A DNA stretch of 41,475 nt from an uncultured Eubacteriales bacterium (GCA_900319465.1 ONOL01000012.1:1-41475); one strand, 5' to 3'. Positions 1-7,632 are shown, counted from the first letter of the stretch. The notes: generated from the sequence alone by a model not told the origin. Translations and numbers: made by a program.

Positions 1-377
1 TGCAGCACCCGGTAGGCCGTGTCCCGCATGGAGCGGGAGACCCGCACCGCGCTCCGGTCGCGCAGAAACCGCCTCAGCTCCCCGGCGATCATCGGAACGC
101 CGTAGGTGGAAAACTGGACATTCTGGCTCAGGTCGAAGCAGTCCACGGCCTTGATGAGGCCGATGACCCCCACCTGGAACAGGTCGTCCATGCTCTCGCC
201 GCGCCCGGCGAAGCGCTGCACAACCGACAGCACCAGCCGGAGGTTCCCGGAGATCAGCTCCTCCCGGGCCCCTTCCTCGCCCGCCCGCGCCTTTTTCAGC
301 AGCGCGCGCGTCTGCGCCGCCGTCAGCCGCGGCAGCTCCGCCGTGTTTACCCCGCAGATTTCGACCTTTCCCTGCAT
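1..377 (-). CDS. sigG: RNA polymerase sporulation sigma factor SigG (5' part)
   Basis: The N-terminal 125 residues read on the minus strand; the gene runs off the left edge. The protein opens with KVEICGVNTAELPRLT and continues with GNLRLVLSVVQRF, MDDLFQVGVIGLIKAVD and FSTYGVPMIAGELRRFLRD. These are the diagnostic N-terminal and region 2 motifs of sigma-G, the forespore late sigma factor that directs sporulation genes after engulfment. The start ATG (375-377) has a strong GGAGGGG ribosome site. Upstream (around 435-465 on the minus strand) a GCATT box lies 17 nt from CGTATCA, a loose match to a sigma-F/sigma-G promoter; this is weak and inferred only. In most Firmicutes sigG follows sigE; that side lies outside the window. 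Identity is sure, regulation is not. Confidence 0.95.
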   Translation of the reverse strand, partial: MQGKVEICGVNTAELPRLTAAQTRALLKKARAGEEGAREELISGNLRLVLSVVQRFAGRGESMDDLFQVGVIGLIKAVDCFDLSQNVQFSTYGVPMIAGELRRFLRDRSAVRVSRSMRDTAYRVL

Positions 378-928
378 CGACACCCCTCCGTTTCCGTTTT
401 CGGGTGCCGTTATTATTTCCCGGGCCGGGAAATTTGATACGGACGGTGCGGCGCGAAAAATGCTTGACACGCGTCACGCATTGCGGGGAAAATGATTGCG
501 AAAGATACGTGATCGACATTTGCGAAAATTTTGCCGGTTATGATAGTTGCCGCGGCAATGATCGTCATAAAAACCGTTTTCTTTTTGCGCCTTTGGTGTG
601 CTCCGGACAATTACCGCAAAACTTACAGATTCCGTTCGTAGCTGAAGATCGACAAGCCTTTACGCGATGCTTCCGCAATCGCAATTCAGATAAAGCGCAA
701 AACCAAATGCTCCCCAAACAGACCAAATGCGCCGAACAGTTGAAGATCAGATAAACAGAGGATACCTTTTTCTCATAGAGCGACTGCGCGTTGCTGAAAC
801 GATGGAAAGGGATGCGGGCGGATGAAACCACTCAAACGGCTATTTGCGGGGATGCTGGCGCCCCATGTGAAGCTGGGCGCGGCCGGGCCTGACGGTTTGA
901 TTTATTACTCTGGTAATAATATTATCGG
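378..928. other. Gene-poor region without a recognisable gene
   Basis: About 550 bases between the sigG start and the transposase relic. Reading frames here are short, lack ribosome sites and carry no family motif I recognise. Base composition is mixed and lower in GC than the flanking genes, consistent with decayed accessory DNA. A short minus-strand peptide around 623-686 faintly resembles the end of ParA-type proteins but is too short to call. Confidence 0.5.
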
Positions 929-1084
929 ATGGCGAAATCGATCGAGGATTCGATTGATTCTCATTGCAATGAATATACACTGAAACGAAACCTGGCGCTT
1001 ATTAACGCCAGACCTCGTAAGGGTCTTAACTTCCTTTCTGCTCAGTCCCTCTGGGATCTTGAGCTGCTTAACTGCTGCACTTAG
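929..1084 (+). pseudogene. IS30-family transposase C-terminal remnant
   Basis: A 51-codon open stretch ends with LKRNLALINARPRKGLNF followed by a short tail and TAG. The pattern of a run of residues, then N-x-R-P-R-K-x-L-x-F, is the conserved C-terminal end of the DDE domain in IS30-family transposases, just after the catalytic Glu helix. Nothing upstream in any frame supplies the N-terminal helix-turn-helix or the first catalytic Asp residues, and no inverted repeats are visible. I read it as the last trace of an insertion sequence. The match is short, so the family call is tentative. Confidence 0.5.
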
Positions 1085-1123
1085 TTTGACAAATCACTGA
1101 AAGAAGCGGGAACAGGCGGCGGT

Positions 1124-1152
1124 TTGACAAGCGCGCCCGCATAGGATATTCT
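1124..1152 (+). promoter_or_regulatory. Possible sigma-A promoter of unknown target
   Basis: TTGACA (1124-1129) is separated by 17 nt from TATTCT (1147-1152). The -35 box is perfect and the -10 box matches 4 of 6. No convincing gene follows within 400 bases; a transcript would run toward the ribosomal protein leader. It may be a relic or drive a small RNA. Confidence 0.4.
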
Positions 1153-1570
1153 ATATAATAACAGACGCAGACATTGACGATATGAAAAACGGGGAGTAAG
1201 GCACCGTGAAATACATACGGATAAGCATAAATCAAGGTACGTTTTTTTAATCCGAGCACAAAAGGAGTGTATACATCCCCCCAATTCCACTAAATTCTTT
1301 TTATGGCCGAACGTTATTACACTTGTTTGTGCCTTTGCGCTTTTTCTGTTCCCTACGTGTATGAATACTCTTTAAATATAGAGCTTTTAATTGTATTGTT
1401 GATCGGTATCACTTCTGCAGTTTGCATTTGTATATTCCTCTCTATAAAAAGCCAAGAAATAATCTATGATTATTTTATCCTTTTCCGCAGCGCGGCCGCC
1501 GGGACCCGCGGCGGCTGCGGGGAAATTTTTCTTCCGCGCGGGAAAAGCTGCTAAAAATGCGAAAAAACGC
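1153..1570. other. AT-rich spacer, no supported gene
   Basis: The stretch holds a hydrophobic 83-codon frame (1303-1554) whose first half could form a membrane helix, but it lacks a properly spaced ribosome site and its second half is low-complexity GC-rich sequence running into the rplJ promoter region. I see no family motif. Treated as non-coding or degenerate. Confidence 0.45.
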
Positions 1571-1599
1571 TTGACAAGCGCCGCGCTTTGGTTTATATT
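1571..1599 (+). promoter_or_regulatory. rplJL promoter
   Basis: TTGACA (1571-1576) and TATATT (1594-1599) with a 17-nt spacer. It is close to sigma-A consensus, as expected for a ribosomal protein operon, and lies just upstream of the L10 leader. Confidence 0.85.
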
Positions 1600-1605
1600 A
1601 GCGGA

Positions 1606-1717
1606 GCGCTCCGAAGACAGCAGGTGGGTTTTGCCCGTAAATCCTGCCGAGGACATCAACAAGCTTTGATTGTTTTTGTGCCTTTGCGTCTTTGCGGATG
1701 CAGGGGCTTTTCTTTTT
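1606..1717 (+). ncRNA. L10 leader with attenuator hairpin
   Basis: The leader contains AGACAGCAGGTG (from about 1615) and CCTGCCGAGGA (from about 1643), the paired conserved segments of the bacterial ribosomal L10 leader, which binds the L10-L12 complex. After it comes an 11-bp hairpin (1680-1690 with 1697-1707, several G-U pairs) followed by a T-rich run (1708-1717), an intrinsic terminator. The known mechanism in Bacillus-type leaders is feedback: excess L10-L12 binds and favours termination before rplJ. The arrangement here fits that model. Confidence 0.85.
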
Positions 1718-1756
1718 GGGCGCGACTGATCTATCGTGTGGAGGTGAAAAACACAC

Positions 1757-2290
1757 ATGCCGAACGCAAAGGTTCTTAGCGAAAAGCAGGCGATCGTCGA
1801 AGCCCTCGCCGAGCGCATCAAGAACGCGGGCGCCGGCCTCCTCGTCGACTACAAGGGAATCACCGTGGCCGAGGATACCGCTCTGCGTACCGAGCTGCGC
1901 AAGGACGGAGTGGAATACACCGTCGTCAAGAACACCCTGACCAGAAAGGCGCTGGACAAGCTGGGGATGAGCTCTCTCGATCACGTCCTCAACGGCACCA
2001 CCTCTCTGGCTACCGCCGAGAAGGATCCCATCGCTCCTTTCCGCATCATCAGCGATTACAGCAAGAAGCTGGGTGACCGCTTCAACATCAAGGCCGCCTT
2101 CATGGAGGGCAAGGTCCTGAATGATTCTGAGATCGCCGAGATGGCAGAGCTGCCCGGCAAGGACGCTCTGTACGCCAAGGTCCTGGGTACCATGATCGCT
2201 CCCATCACCGGTCTGGCCGTCTGCCTGGGTCAGATCCTCGAGCAGAAGGGCGGCTCCCTGGAGTCCGCCGAGGCCGAAGCCGCCGAATAA
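1757..2290 (+). CDS. rplJ: 50S ribosomal protein L10
   Basis: 177 residues, usual length for bacterial L10. It starts MPNAKVLSEKQAIVEALAER and contains the L10 signature around GLLVDYKGITVAED and EYTVVKNTLTRKAL. L10 is the base of the ribosomal stalk, binding 23S rRNA with its N-terminal domain and carrying L7/L12 dimers on its C-terminal helix. The start ATG follows GGAGGTG. The gene is first in a two-gene operon with rplL and is controlled by the L10 leader upstream. Genes for L11 and L1 are not upstream in this window. Confidence 0.97.
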   Translation: MPNAKVLSEKQAIVEALAERIKNAGAGLLVDYKGITVAEDTALRTELRKDGVEYTVVKNTLTRKALDKLGMSSLDHVLNGTTSLATAEKDPIAPFRIISDYSKKLGDRFNIKAAFMEGKVLNDSEIAEMAELPGKDALYAKVLGTMIAPITGLAVCLGQILEQKGGSLESAEAEAAE

Positions 2291-2326
2291 TCCGGCGCAC
2301 TGAATTTTTTAATGGAGGAAATTACC

Positions 2327-2695
2327 ATGAGTGAAAAAATCGCTGCCATGATCGAAGAGATCAAGGGTCTGTCCGTTCTCGAGCTGGCTGAGCTCGTTCA
2401 CGCCCTGGAGGACACCTTCGGTGTCTCCGCCGCCGCTGTCGCCGCCGGTCCCGCCGTTGCTGCCGGTCCCGTCGTCGAAGAGCAGACTGAGTTTGACGTT
2501 GTCATGACCGGCTTCGGCGCCGCCAAGCTGGCTGTCATCAAGGAAGTCCGCGGCATCACCGGCCTGGGTCTGGCCGACGCCAAGAAGCTGGTCGAAGGCG
2601 TTCCCGCCAAGATCAAGGAAGGCGTTTCCAAGGAAGACGCCGAGGCCATCAAGGCTCAGCTCGAAGCTGCCGGCGCTACCGTCGAGCTCAAGTAA
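2327..2695 (+). CDS. rplL: 50S ribosomal protein L7/L12
   Basis: 122 residues. The N-terminal dimerisation domain ([20 protein letters not shown]) is followed by an Ala/Val-rich hinge and the globular factor-binding domain with [20 protein letters not shown] and [12 protein letters not shown]. The ATG at 2327 is chosen over an in-frame ATG at 2312 because GGAGG lies just before it and family members begin MSEK. L7/L12 recruits translational GTPases to the stalk. A terminator follows at once, so rpoB/rpoC, which usually come next, are not in this operon. Confidence 0.97.
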   Translation: MSEKIAAMIEEIKGLSVLELAELVHALEDTFGVSAAAVAAGPAVAAGPVVEEQTEFDVVMTGFGAAKLAVIKEVRGITGLGLADAKKLVEGVPAKIKEGVSKEDAEAIKAQLEAAGATVELK

Positions 2696-2713
2696 TTCGA
2701 GTTTTCGCGAACG

Positions 2714-2748
2714 AAAAAAGGGATGTGATGGTTCACATCCCTTTTTTT
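2714..2748 (+). terminator. Bidirectional terminator after rplL
   Basis: A-rich left arm plus GGGATGTGA pairs with TCACATCCC plus T7; loop of four bases. It serves rplJL on the plus strand and, by its A-tract, the converging deaminase gene on the minus strand. Confidence 0.9.
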
Positions 2749-2766
2749 CGTTCTTTTTGTCTTTCT

Positions 2767-3255
2767 TTATTCCCCGATCCAGACGATGCTGTCGTCGTTC
2801 TCGATCCAGTCGCTGACCGGGATCGTGCGGTAGATCTTCTCGTCCACACGGATGACGATCCTCTCGATGCCGGCGTTGATGATCTGCCGCTTGCACATCG
2901 AGCAGGACATGGCGTCGGGCAGGAGGGCGTTGGTCTTGGCGTCGCGCCCCACGAGGTAGATCGTGGCGCCGATCATGTCCCGCCGGGGGGCGGAGATGAT
3001 CGCGTTGGCCTCGGCATGGACGCTGCGGCAGAGCTCGTAGCGCTCGCCGGAGGGGATGTGCAGGTTCTCCCGGTTGCAGAAGCCAAGATCCGTGCAGTTG
3101 CGCCGGCCGCGCGGCGCGCCGTTGTAGCCGGTGGAGATAATCTCGTCGTTGCGCACGATGATGGCCCCGTACTTCCGGCGCAGGCAGGTGGAACGCTCCA
3201 GGACGGAGTCGGCGATGTCGAGATAATAGTTCTGTTTGCTGGTGCGGTTATCCAC
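2767..3255 (-). CDS. Deoxycytidylate deaminase family protein (ComEB-like)
   Basis: 162 residues. Zinc-site motifs of the cytidine/dCMP deaminase family are present: HAEAN (His80, proton-shuttling Glu82) and SCSMC (Cys118, Cys121). Family members of this size convert dCMP to dUMP, supplying dTMP synthesis; Bacillus ComEB is the nearest named relative. Translation starts at GTG 3255 because no in-frame ATG lies nearby and GAGGGATG precedes it. A sigma-A promoter sits at 3285-3313. Substrate could be dCMP or a related free nucleotide; the fold and zinc ligands are clear, the exact substrate is inferred. Confidence 0.88.
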   Translation of the reverse strand: MDNRTSKQNYYLDIADSVLERSTCLRRKYGAIIVRNDEIISTGYNGAPRGRRNCTDLGFCNRENLHIPSGERYELCRSVHAEANAIISAPRRDMIGATIYLVGRDAKTNALLPDAMSCSMCKRQIINAGIERIVIRVDEKIYRTIPVSDWIENDDSIVWIGE

Positions 3256-3284
3256 AGGGCATCCCTCTTTTTCTCGTTTTCCTT

Positions 3285-3313
3285 ATCTTATCGCAGCTTC
3301 CTCCCGCCGTCAA
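3285..3313 (-). promoter_or_regulatory. Promoter of the dCMP deaminase-like gene
   Basis: On the minus strand TTGACG (3308-3313) is followed after 17 nt by TAAGAT (3285-3290). It places the transcription start some 25 bases before the GTG start. Confidence 0.7.
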
Positions 3314-3360
3314 GCGTCGATATTTTCGTTTCAGTTTTCGTAGCTTTTTTGGGATTAGTA

Positions 3361-3369
3361 TGGTATGAT
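3361..3369 (+). promoter_or_regulatory. Extended -10 promoter giving a leaderless queH
   Basis: TGGTATGAT, an extended -10 element (TG at 3361-3362, hexamer 3364-3369). The -35 region is poor. The seventh base after the hexamer is the A of the queH ATG (3376), so the predicted transcript begins at or within a base or two of the start codon. Confidence 0.6.
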
Positions 3370-3375
3370 GAACCT

Positions 3376-4050
3376 ATGAACAGAAATTACCAGAAGGAAC
3401 TGGATCGTATCATCCAGAAGCAGGGCGGAAAAATGCCCCGCGTGCTGCTGCACAGCTGCTGCGGCCCCTGCTCCAGCGCCGTGCTGGAATACCTGACCCA
3501 ATATTTTGACGTGACCCTCCTGTGGTACAACCCAAACCTCTACCCCCAGGCGGAGTTCGACCGGCGCTTTCAGACCCAGCTCGCGCTGATCGAGAAAATG
3601 GGTCTGACCGAGAAGGTGAGCGTGCTGGCGGAGCCCTGGAAGCACGAGGACTACGACCGGCGCGTCAAGGGTCTGGAGAAGGAGCCGGAGGGCGGAAGCC
3701 GCTGCACCGAGTGCTTCCGGCTGCGGCTGCTCGAATGCGCGCGGCTTGCCAGACACTACGGCTTCGACTACTTCTGCACCACGCTGACGCTCTCCCGCCA
3801 CAAGGACGAGAAGCGCATCAACGCCCTGGGGGAGGAGATCGGCCGCGCCGCCGGTGTGAGCTGGCTCCCCTCGGACTTCAAAAAGCAGGGCAGGGAAATG
3901 CGCGCAAGCGAGCTGGCGGAGCAGTACGGCCTCTATCGGCAGCTCTACTGCGGCTGCGAATACTCCCTGCACAAGCGGGAGGAGAAGGGCGAGGCGCCCT
4001 CCGCCCCCGAAACAAACGCCATGGATGGCGCGGAAAGGAGCGAGCCATGA
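3376..4050 (+). CDS. queH: Epoxyqueuosine reductase QueH
   Basis: 224 residues of the QueH (former DUF208) family, which carries out the last step of queuosine biosynthesis, reducing epoxyqueuosine to queuosine in tRNA, replacing QueG. The Cys-rich metal-site motifs are visible: HSCCGPCS near the N-terminus, RCTECFRLR in the middle and YCGCEYS near the C-terminus. The start MNRNYQKELD agrees with clostridial relatives. There is no ribosome site before it; the predicted promoter would start the mRNA at the ATG. The stop TGA overlaps the galU ATG (ATGA), indicating translational coupling with galU. Confidence 0.93.
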   Translation: MNRNYQKELDRIIQKQGGKMPRVLLHSCCGPCSSAVLEYLTQYFDVTLLWYNPNLYPQAEFDRRFQTQLALIEKMGLTEKVSVLAEPWKHEDYDRRVKGLEKEPEGGSRCTECFRLRLLECARLARHYGFDYFCTTLTLSRHKDEKRINALGEEIGRAAGVSWLPSDFKKQGREMRASELAEQYGLYRQLYCGCEYSLHKREEKGEAPSAPETNAMDGAERSEP

Positions 4051-4922
4051 AAGTCCGCAAAGCGATCATCCCCGCGGCCGGTCTGGGGACCCGTCTGCTG
4101 CCCAACACCAAGAGCATCCCCAAGGAAATGCTGCCGCTGGTGGATAAGCCGGTGATCCAGTACATCGTGGAGGAGGCCGTCTCCGCCGGCGTGGAGCAGA
4201 TCCTCATCATCACCAACCGCGGCAAATCCCCCATTGAGAATTATTTCGACTACGCCCCCGACCTGGAGGAGCGTCTGCGCGAGGACGGGAAGCTCCGCGA
4301 GGCCGAGGCCATCCGCCGGGTGGCCGACATGGCCGACGTGTTCTTCCTGCGCCAGAAGGAGACCAAGGGCCTCGGCCACGCCGTCTGGCGGGCGAAGAGC
4401 TTTGTGGGCAACGAGCCCTTCGGCATCCTGCTCGGCGACGACATCATGCTCGGGCAGAAACCCGTGCTCAAGCAGCTCGTGGAGGCCGCCGAGGCCAACG
4501 AGTGCAGCGCCGTGGCCATCCACCGGGTACCGGACGAGCTGATCGTCAAGTACTCCTCCGTCAAGCTCGAGGAGCCGCGCGGCGAGCGCGTCTACCGCAT
4601 CAGCGATATGAACGAGAAGCCCACCCTGCCGGAGAAGCTCTCGGATTACGCGATCCTCGGCCGCTACGTGCTGACGCCCGCCATTTTTGACATTCTTGAG
4701 CACACCGCCCCCGGCCGCAACAACGAGATCCAGCTCACCGACGGCATGAAGGAGCTCGTGCGGCACGAGCCCATGGTGGGCGTAGACTTTGAGGGCCGCC
4801 GCTACGACACCGGCAACCTCAAGGGCTACCTGGAGGCCATCATCGACTTCGCCCTGCAGAACGAGGAGGCCGGCGCCTGGCTGCGGCAGTTCATCCTCGA
4901 CAAGGCGGAGATCCTCAGGTAA
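4047..4922 (+). CDS. galU: UTP-glucose-1-phosphate uridylyltransferase
   Basis: 291 residues, usual length for GalU. The nucleotide-binding start AAGLGTRLLPNTKSIPKEML and the following LVDKPVIQYIVEEA are diagnostic. The enzyme makes UDP-glucose from UTP and glucose-1-phosphate for cell-envelope glycans and glycolipids. It overlaps queH by 4 bases and is followed without a gap by a polytopic membrane protein likely to act in glycan modification, so the two may share a pathway. GGAG at 4036-4041 in the end of queH serves as ribosome site. Confidence 0.96.
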   Translation: MKVRKAIIPAAGLGTRLLPNTKSIPKEMLPLVDKPVIQYIVEEAVSAGVEQILIITNRGKSPIENYFDYAPDLEERLREDGKLREAEAIRRVADMADVFFLRQKETKGLGHAVWRAKSFVGNEPFGILLGDDIMLGQKPVLKQLVEAAEANECSAVAIHRVPDELIVKYSSVKLEEPRGERVYRISDMNEKPTLPEKLSDYAILGRYVLTPAIFDILEHTAPGRNNEIQLTDGMKELVRHEPMVGVDFEGRRYDTGNLKGYLEAIIDFALQNEEAGAWLRQFILDKAEILR

Positions 4923-6503
4923 GTGACTGGGAGTGCGCATTTCGTGAAACAAAGACTCGACAAAGGAAAACTGGTTTTTCTCGCGGTCCTGCTGCTGAGC
5001 TTCGGCTTCTATCTCTGGTACGCCTGCCAGCTCCCCTATACCCACGACGACTGGGACTGGGGTATAAACAGCGGGATGCAGCACCTGCTGAACGCGGACG
5101 TCAACAGCCGCTACGCCGGGAACCTGTTCGAGGTGCTCGTGACCCGCTCGGTGCTGCTGAAGGATCTGGCCATCTCCCTCATCATGACGGGCATCCCCCT
5201 CTGCGCCGTATCTTTCGCGCTCCGCTTCAGCGGGACGGAGCTCTCCGAGCCGCTGACCGCGCCCGTCCTCCTGATCGCCGCCAACATCCTCCAGCTCGCC
5301 ACGATCCCGCTCATCTGGCAGGAGACCTACGGCTGGATCGCGGGCTTCTCCAACTTCACCGTCTCCGCCCTGATGCTGAGCGTGTACCATATCCTGCTGG
5401 CGAAAGGGCTGTGCTCGCCCTCCCGCGCAAGCGTGCGGAGCGTGCCCGCCCTCTTTCTCTTCGGCCTCGCGCTCCAGCTTTTTCTGGAAAACGTCACGGT
5501 CTACGTCGTGTTCGTCACGCTGGTCTATCTCGCCGTGAAGGCCGTGCGGCGGCGCCGGATCACCGGAAACGACCTCGCGCTGCTCGCGGGAATCGTGCCG
5601 GGGACGGTCCTGATGTTCTCCAGCAGCATTTACGGGACGCTGCTGAACACCGGTTACGCGGTGGGCGGCTACCGCCAGCTCACCTTCGAGCTGGACCAGA
5701 GCCTCCCCGCCATCGCCTTTTCCCTCGCCAAGCGCTTCCTGCTGCTCTTCCCGCCCAGCCTCTGGGCGGCGAGCCCGGTCCCCATCGCCGCGGCGCTGCT
5801 GCTGACGGCGGGGCTGATGCTCAGGCGCAGGCTTCGCGGCGCGCCGGTCTTCGCGGCCGTCAACGCCGCGCTCGCGCTCTATGTGATCTATCTGTACTTT
5901 TTCGGCGATTTCGGGCGGCTCAAGCTCGAAAGCAGCTGGTGGTCCAACGCCCTCTCGGCCCTGATCGGGCTGGGCATCGGCGCGCTGGTGCCGCTTGAGT
6001 TCATCCTGCTCTGGCGGCGGGAGCCGAAGCCGCTCCTCTTTGCGCTCTTCTGCTGGTTCTCCCGTCCGGCCGTGATGCTGCCGATGGTGGTCATCCACAA
6101 CGCCGACCCCCGCTCCTTCCTCACCACAGACGTGCTGCTCGCGCCCGTCGTGCTGCTGCTTCTGGCGCGGCTCTGGCCGGAGAAGGCCGGGCTGCGGCGC
6201 AGGCTGGCCTGCGGCGTCGTGCTCGCGATGCTGTGCGCCGCGCTCGTGCACATCGCCGTACCCTTCGCGGCGATCGGGCGCGTTTCCCGGCAGCGGGACG
6301 CCATGATCCGTGAGGCGCGGGAGCACCCGGGCGAGCCGCTGCTTCTGCCGGACTTTCCCGCGGCGTACCGCGAGCTGCTCTGGGACCCGGACCCCGTTTC
6401 GCCCCGCAGCGAATACGTCGGCTATTTCCGGATCTTTTACGGCATCCCGGACGAGACGCCGCTCTGGTTCGAAAGCTGGGGGGACGGGGCGGAAAAGCCT
6501 TGA
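4923..6503 (+). CDS. DUF6056-like polytopic membrane protein
   Basis: 526 residues with roughly eleven hydrophobic segments. A first helix (about residues 16-35) is followed by an outside loop LPYTHDDWDWG and, further on, NSRYAGNLFE; paired acidic residues after helix 1 are typical of GT-C type lipid-linked glycosyltransferases and of the DUF6056 group. A sugar-transfer or flippase role for surface polysaccharide is plausible, supported by the abutting galU, but is inference. The first codon is GTG directly after the galU stop; a second GTG at 4944 has GGGAG at better spacing and is an alternative. Its TGA stop lies inside the -35 box of the TPP riboswitch promoter. Confidence 0.7.
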   Translation: MTGSAHFVKQRLDKGKLVFLAVLLLSFGFYLWYACQLPYTHDDWDWGINSGMQHLLNADVNSRYAGNLFEVLVTRSVLLKDLAISLIMTGIPLCAVSFALRFSGTELSEPLTAPVLLIAANILQLATIPLIWQETYGWIAGFSNFTVSALMLSVYHILLAKGLCSPSRASVRSVPALFLFGLALQLFLENVTVYVVFVTLVYLAVKAVRRRRITGNDLALLAGIVPGTVLMFSSSIYGTLLNTGYAVGGYRQLTFELDQSLPAIAFSLAKRFLLLFPPSLWAASPVPIAAALLLTAGLMLRRRLRGAPVFAAVNAALALYVIYLYFFGDFGRLKLESSWWSNALSALIGLGIGALVPLEFILLWRREPKPLLFALFCWFSRPAVMLPMVVIHNADPRSFLTTDVLLAPVVLLLLARLWPEKAGLRRRLACGVVLAMLCAALVHIAVPFAAIGRVSRQRDAMIREAREHPGEPLLLPDFPAAYRELLWDPDPVSPRSEYVGYFRIFYGIPDETPLWFESWGDGAEKP

Positions 6504-6528
6504 CTTTTTCCGTGCGCGGGACTACAAT
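6500..6528 (+). promoter_or_regulatory. Promoter of the TPP riboswitch-thiT unit
   Basis: TTGACT (6500-6505) and TACAAT (6523-6528), 17-nt spacer. The -35 box includes the stop codon of the preceding gene. Confidence 0.8.
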
Positions 6529-6593
6529 GAGCCCGTCGACGGAACAGGAGGGGCTTTTTCAGGGTCCCGGCCGCCGCTGCACGCAAAACTGAA

Positions 6594-6684
6594 CAAGGGG
6601 AGCTGGGTCTTTCCCGGCTGAGACAGAGGTAAGAGAGCCTCTGAGACCCTGGAACCTGATCCGGGTAATGCCGGCGTAGGAAAC
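6594..6684 (+). ncRNA. TPP riboswitch (THI element)
   Basis: The aptamer shows its conserved parts in order: GGGGAGCTGGG, CTGAGA, ACCCTGGAACCTGATCCGGG and TAATGCCGGCGTAGGAAA. These form the two sensor arms that bind thiamine pyrophosphate. An intrinsic terminator (6700-6735) follows 16 bases later, so control is at transcription: thiamine pyrophosphate should stabilise P1 and allow termination before thiT. Confidence 0.97.
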
Positions 6685-6699
6685 AGAGTACGCGATTTG

Positions 6700-6735
6700 C
6701 CGCAGGTTCATTTTTCGAGCCTGCGGTTTTCTTTC
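6700..6735 (+). terminator. Riboswitch expression-platform terminator
   Basis: CCGCAGGTTC pairs with GAGCCTGCGG around a 7-base loop, followed by TTTTCTTT. It lies directly after the TPP aptamer. Confidence 0.85.
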
Positions 6736-6806
6736 CCTGTGAAACAGCGTTTCACAGGGAGAACACTCGCGCTTATCGCACGCGGCGCACGAGGGACGCG
6801 CCGCGT
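6735..6806 (+). repeat. Two further hairpins in the thiT leader
   Basis: A perfect 10-bp stem CCCTGTGAAA/TTTCACAGGG (6735-6744, 6750-6759) follows the terminator T-run immediately, and a 9-bp stem ACGCGGCGC/GCGCCGCGT (6780-6788, 6798-6806) comes next. Neither has a T-run. They leave a leader of some 200 bases between terminator and thiT with no gene. Confidence 0.55.
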
Positions 6807-6933
6807 TTGATCGGCGCGAGGGCTCGCTTGACTCGCCTCAAAAACGATTTCAATTCCCTTCAAGGTAAAAAATCAAGTTCATTTGCGACTTTCGCAATCG
6901 GCTGGCAAATAAAAACATTGGGAGGTACAGAAA

Positions 6934-7491
6934 ATGAAAAAGAATCTCACGCTCCGCGCACTGACCGAAGGCGCCATCTTCGTGGCCCTGGCCTGGCTGA
7001 TCGGCTATCTGAAGCTCTTTGAGCTGCCCCAGGGCGGTTCGGTCAATCTGGCCATGCTGCCCATCTTCCTCTACTGCGCCCGCTGGGGCTTCGGACCCGG
7101 CATGCTGGCGAGCTTCGTTTACAGCCTTTTGAAGCTGATGCTCGACGGCGCGTACGCCTGGGGCTGGCAGTCCATGCTGGGCGACTACATCGTCGCTTTC
7201 ACGGTGCTCGGTCTCGCGGGCCTCTTCCACGCGCAGAAATACGGCTTCTTTACCGGCACCGCGGTCGGCGCCCTCGCCCGCTTCCTCGTCCACTGGCTGG
7301 TGGGCGTGTGGGTCTGGGGCGAGTACATGCCCGAGACCTTCTTCGGCATGACCATGACCACACCCTGGTTTTACTCCTTCCTGTACAACGGCAGCTTCAT
7401 GCTCATCGACACGGTGCTCTGCCTTGTGATCGGCGCGCTGCTGTGGAAGCCGATGGGCAGGTACCTGCGCGGCGAGGATCTGAGAAAGTAA
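6934..7491 (+). CDS. thiT: Thiamine ECF transporter S component ThiT
   Basis: 185 residues, six predicted membrane helices, matching ThiT (YuaJ) in size and in the stretch YLKLFELPQGGSVNLAMLPI, the loop and helix that shape the thiamine pocket, and in LLKLMLDGAYAWGWQ further on. It binds thiamine at the membrane and works with the shared energising module EcfA-A'-T, not encoded here. GGGAGG precedes the ATG. Its control by the TPP riboswitch supports the substrate assignment directly. Confidence 0.95.
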   Translation: MKKNLTLRALTEGAIFVALAWLIGYLKLFELPQGGSVNLAMLPIFLYCARWGFGPGMLASFVYSLLKLMLDGAYAWGWQSMLGDYIVAFTVLGLAGLFHAQKYGFFTGTAVGALARFLVHWLVGVWVWGEYMPETFFGMTMTTPWFYSFLYNGSFMLIDTVLCLVIGALLWKPMGRYLRGEDLRK

Positions 7492-7498
7492 CTTTTTA

Positions 7499-7528
7499 TT
7501 GACAAGCCCGGGCCTGATACGCTATAAT
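7499..7528 (+). promoter_or_regulatory. rpmH operon promoter
   Basis: TTGACA (7499-7504), 18-nt spacer, TATAAT (7523-7528): both boxes perfect. The predicted start (about 7535) falls inside the left arm of the terminator hairpin at 7531-7561. Confidence 0.85.
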
Positions 7529-7530
7529 GA

Positions 7531-7561
7531 CCACTCGGCACCCCAAGTGCCGAGTGGTTTT
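7531..7561 (+). terminator. Terminator of thiT overlapping the rpmH start point
   Basis: A perfect 11-bp stem CCACTCGGCAC/GTGCCGAGTGG (7531-7541, 7547-7557) with a 5-base loop, then TTTT. It should end thiT transcripts. A transcript begun at the rpmH promoter would retain only about seven base pairs of the stem. Confidence 0.8.
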
Positions 7562-7632
7562 CCCTGTCAACTACTTCGTTCCGCCCCCGGCGGGGCGATG
7601 TTGAGTATTACTGATCGAAAGGAGTGCACCAC

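Noticed and set aside
623-686. Minus-strand peptide IAIAEASRKGLSIFSYERN resembling the C-terminal end of ParA-type proteins
   Set aside because: Only about 20 codons between stops, no other ParA motif nearby; chance similarity cannot be excluded.
1303-1554. 83-codon hydrophobic reading frame
   Set aside because: No properly placed ribosome site, GC-rich low-complexity second half overlapping the rplJ promoter zone, no homologous family known to me.
3945-6326. 793-codon open frame on the minus strand across galU and the membrane protein
   Set aside because: Shadow frame of GC-rich codons; composition is His/Glu/Gln/Gly/Arg-rich without motifs, while the plus strand carries clear families.
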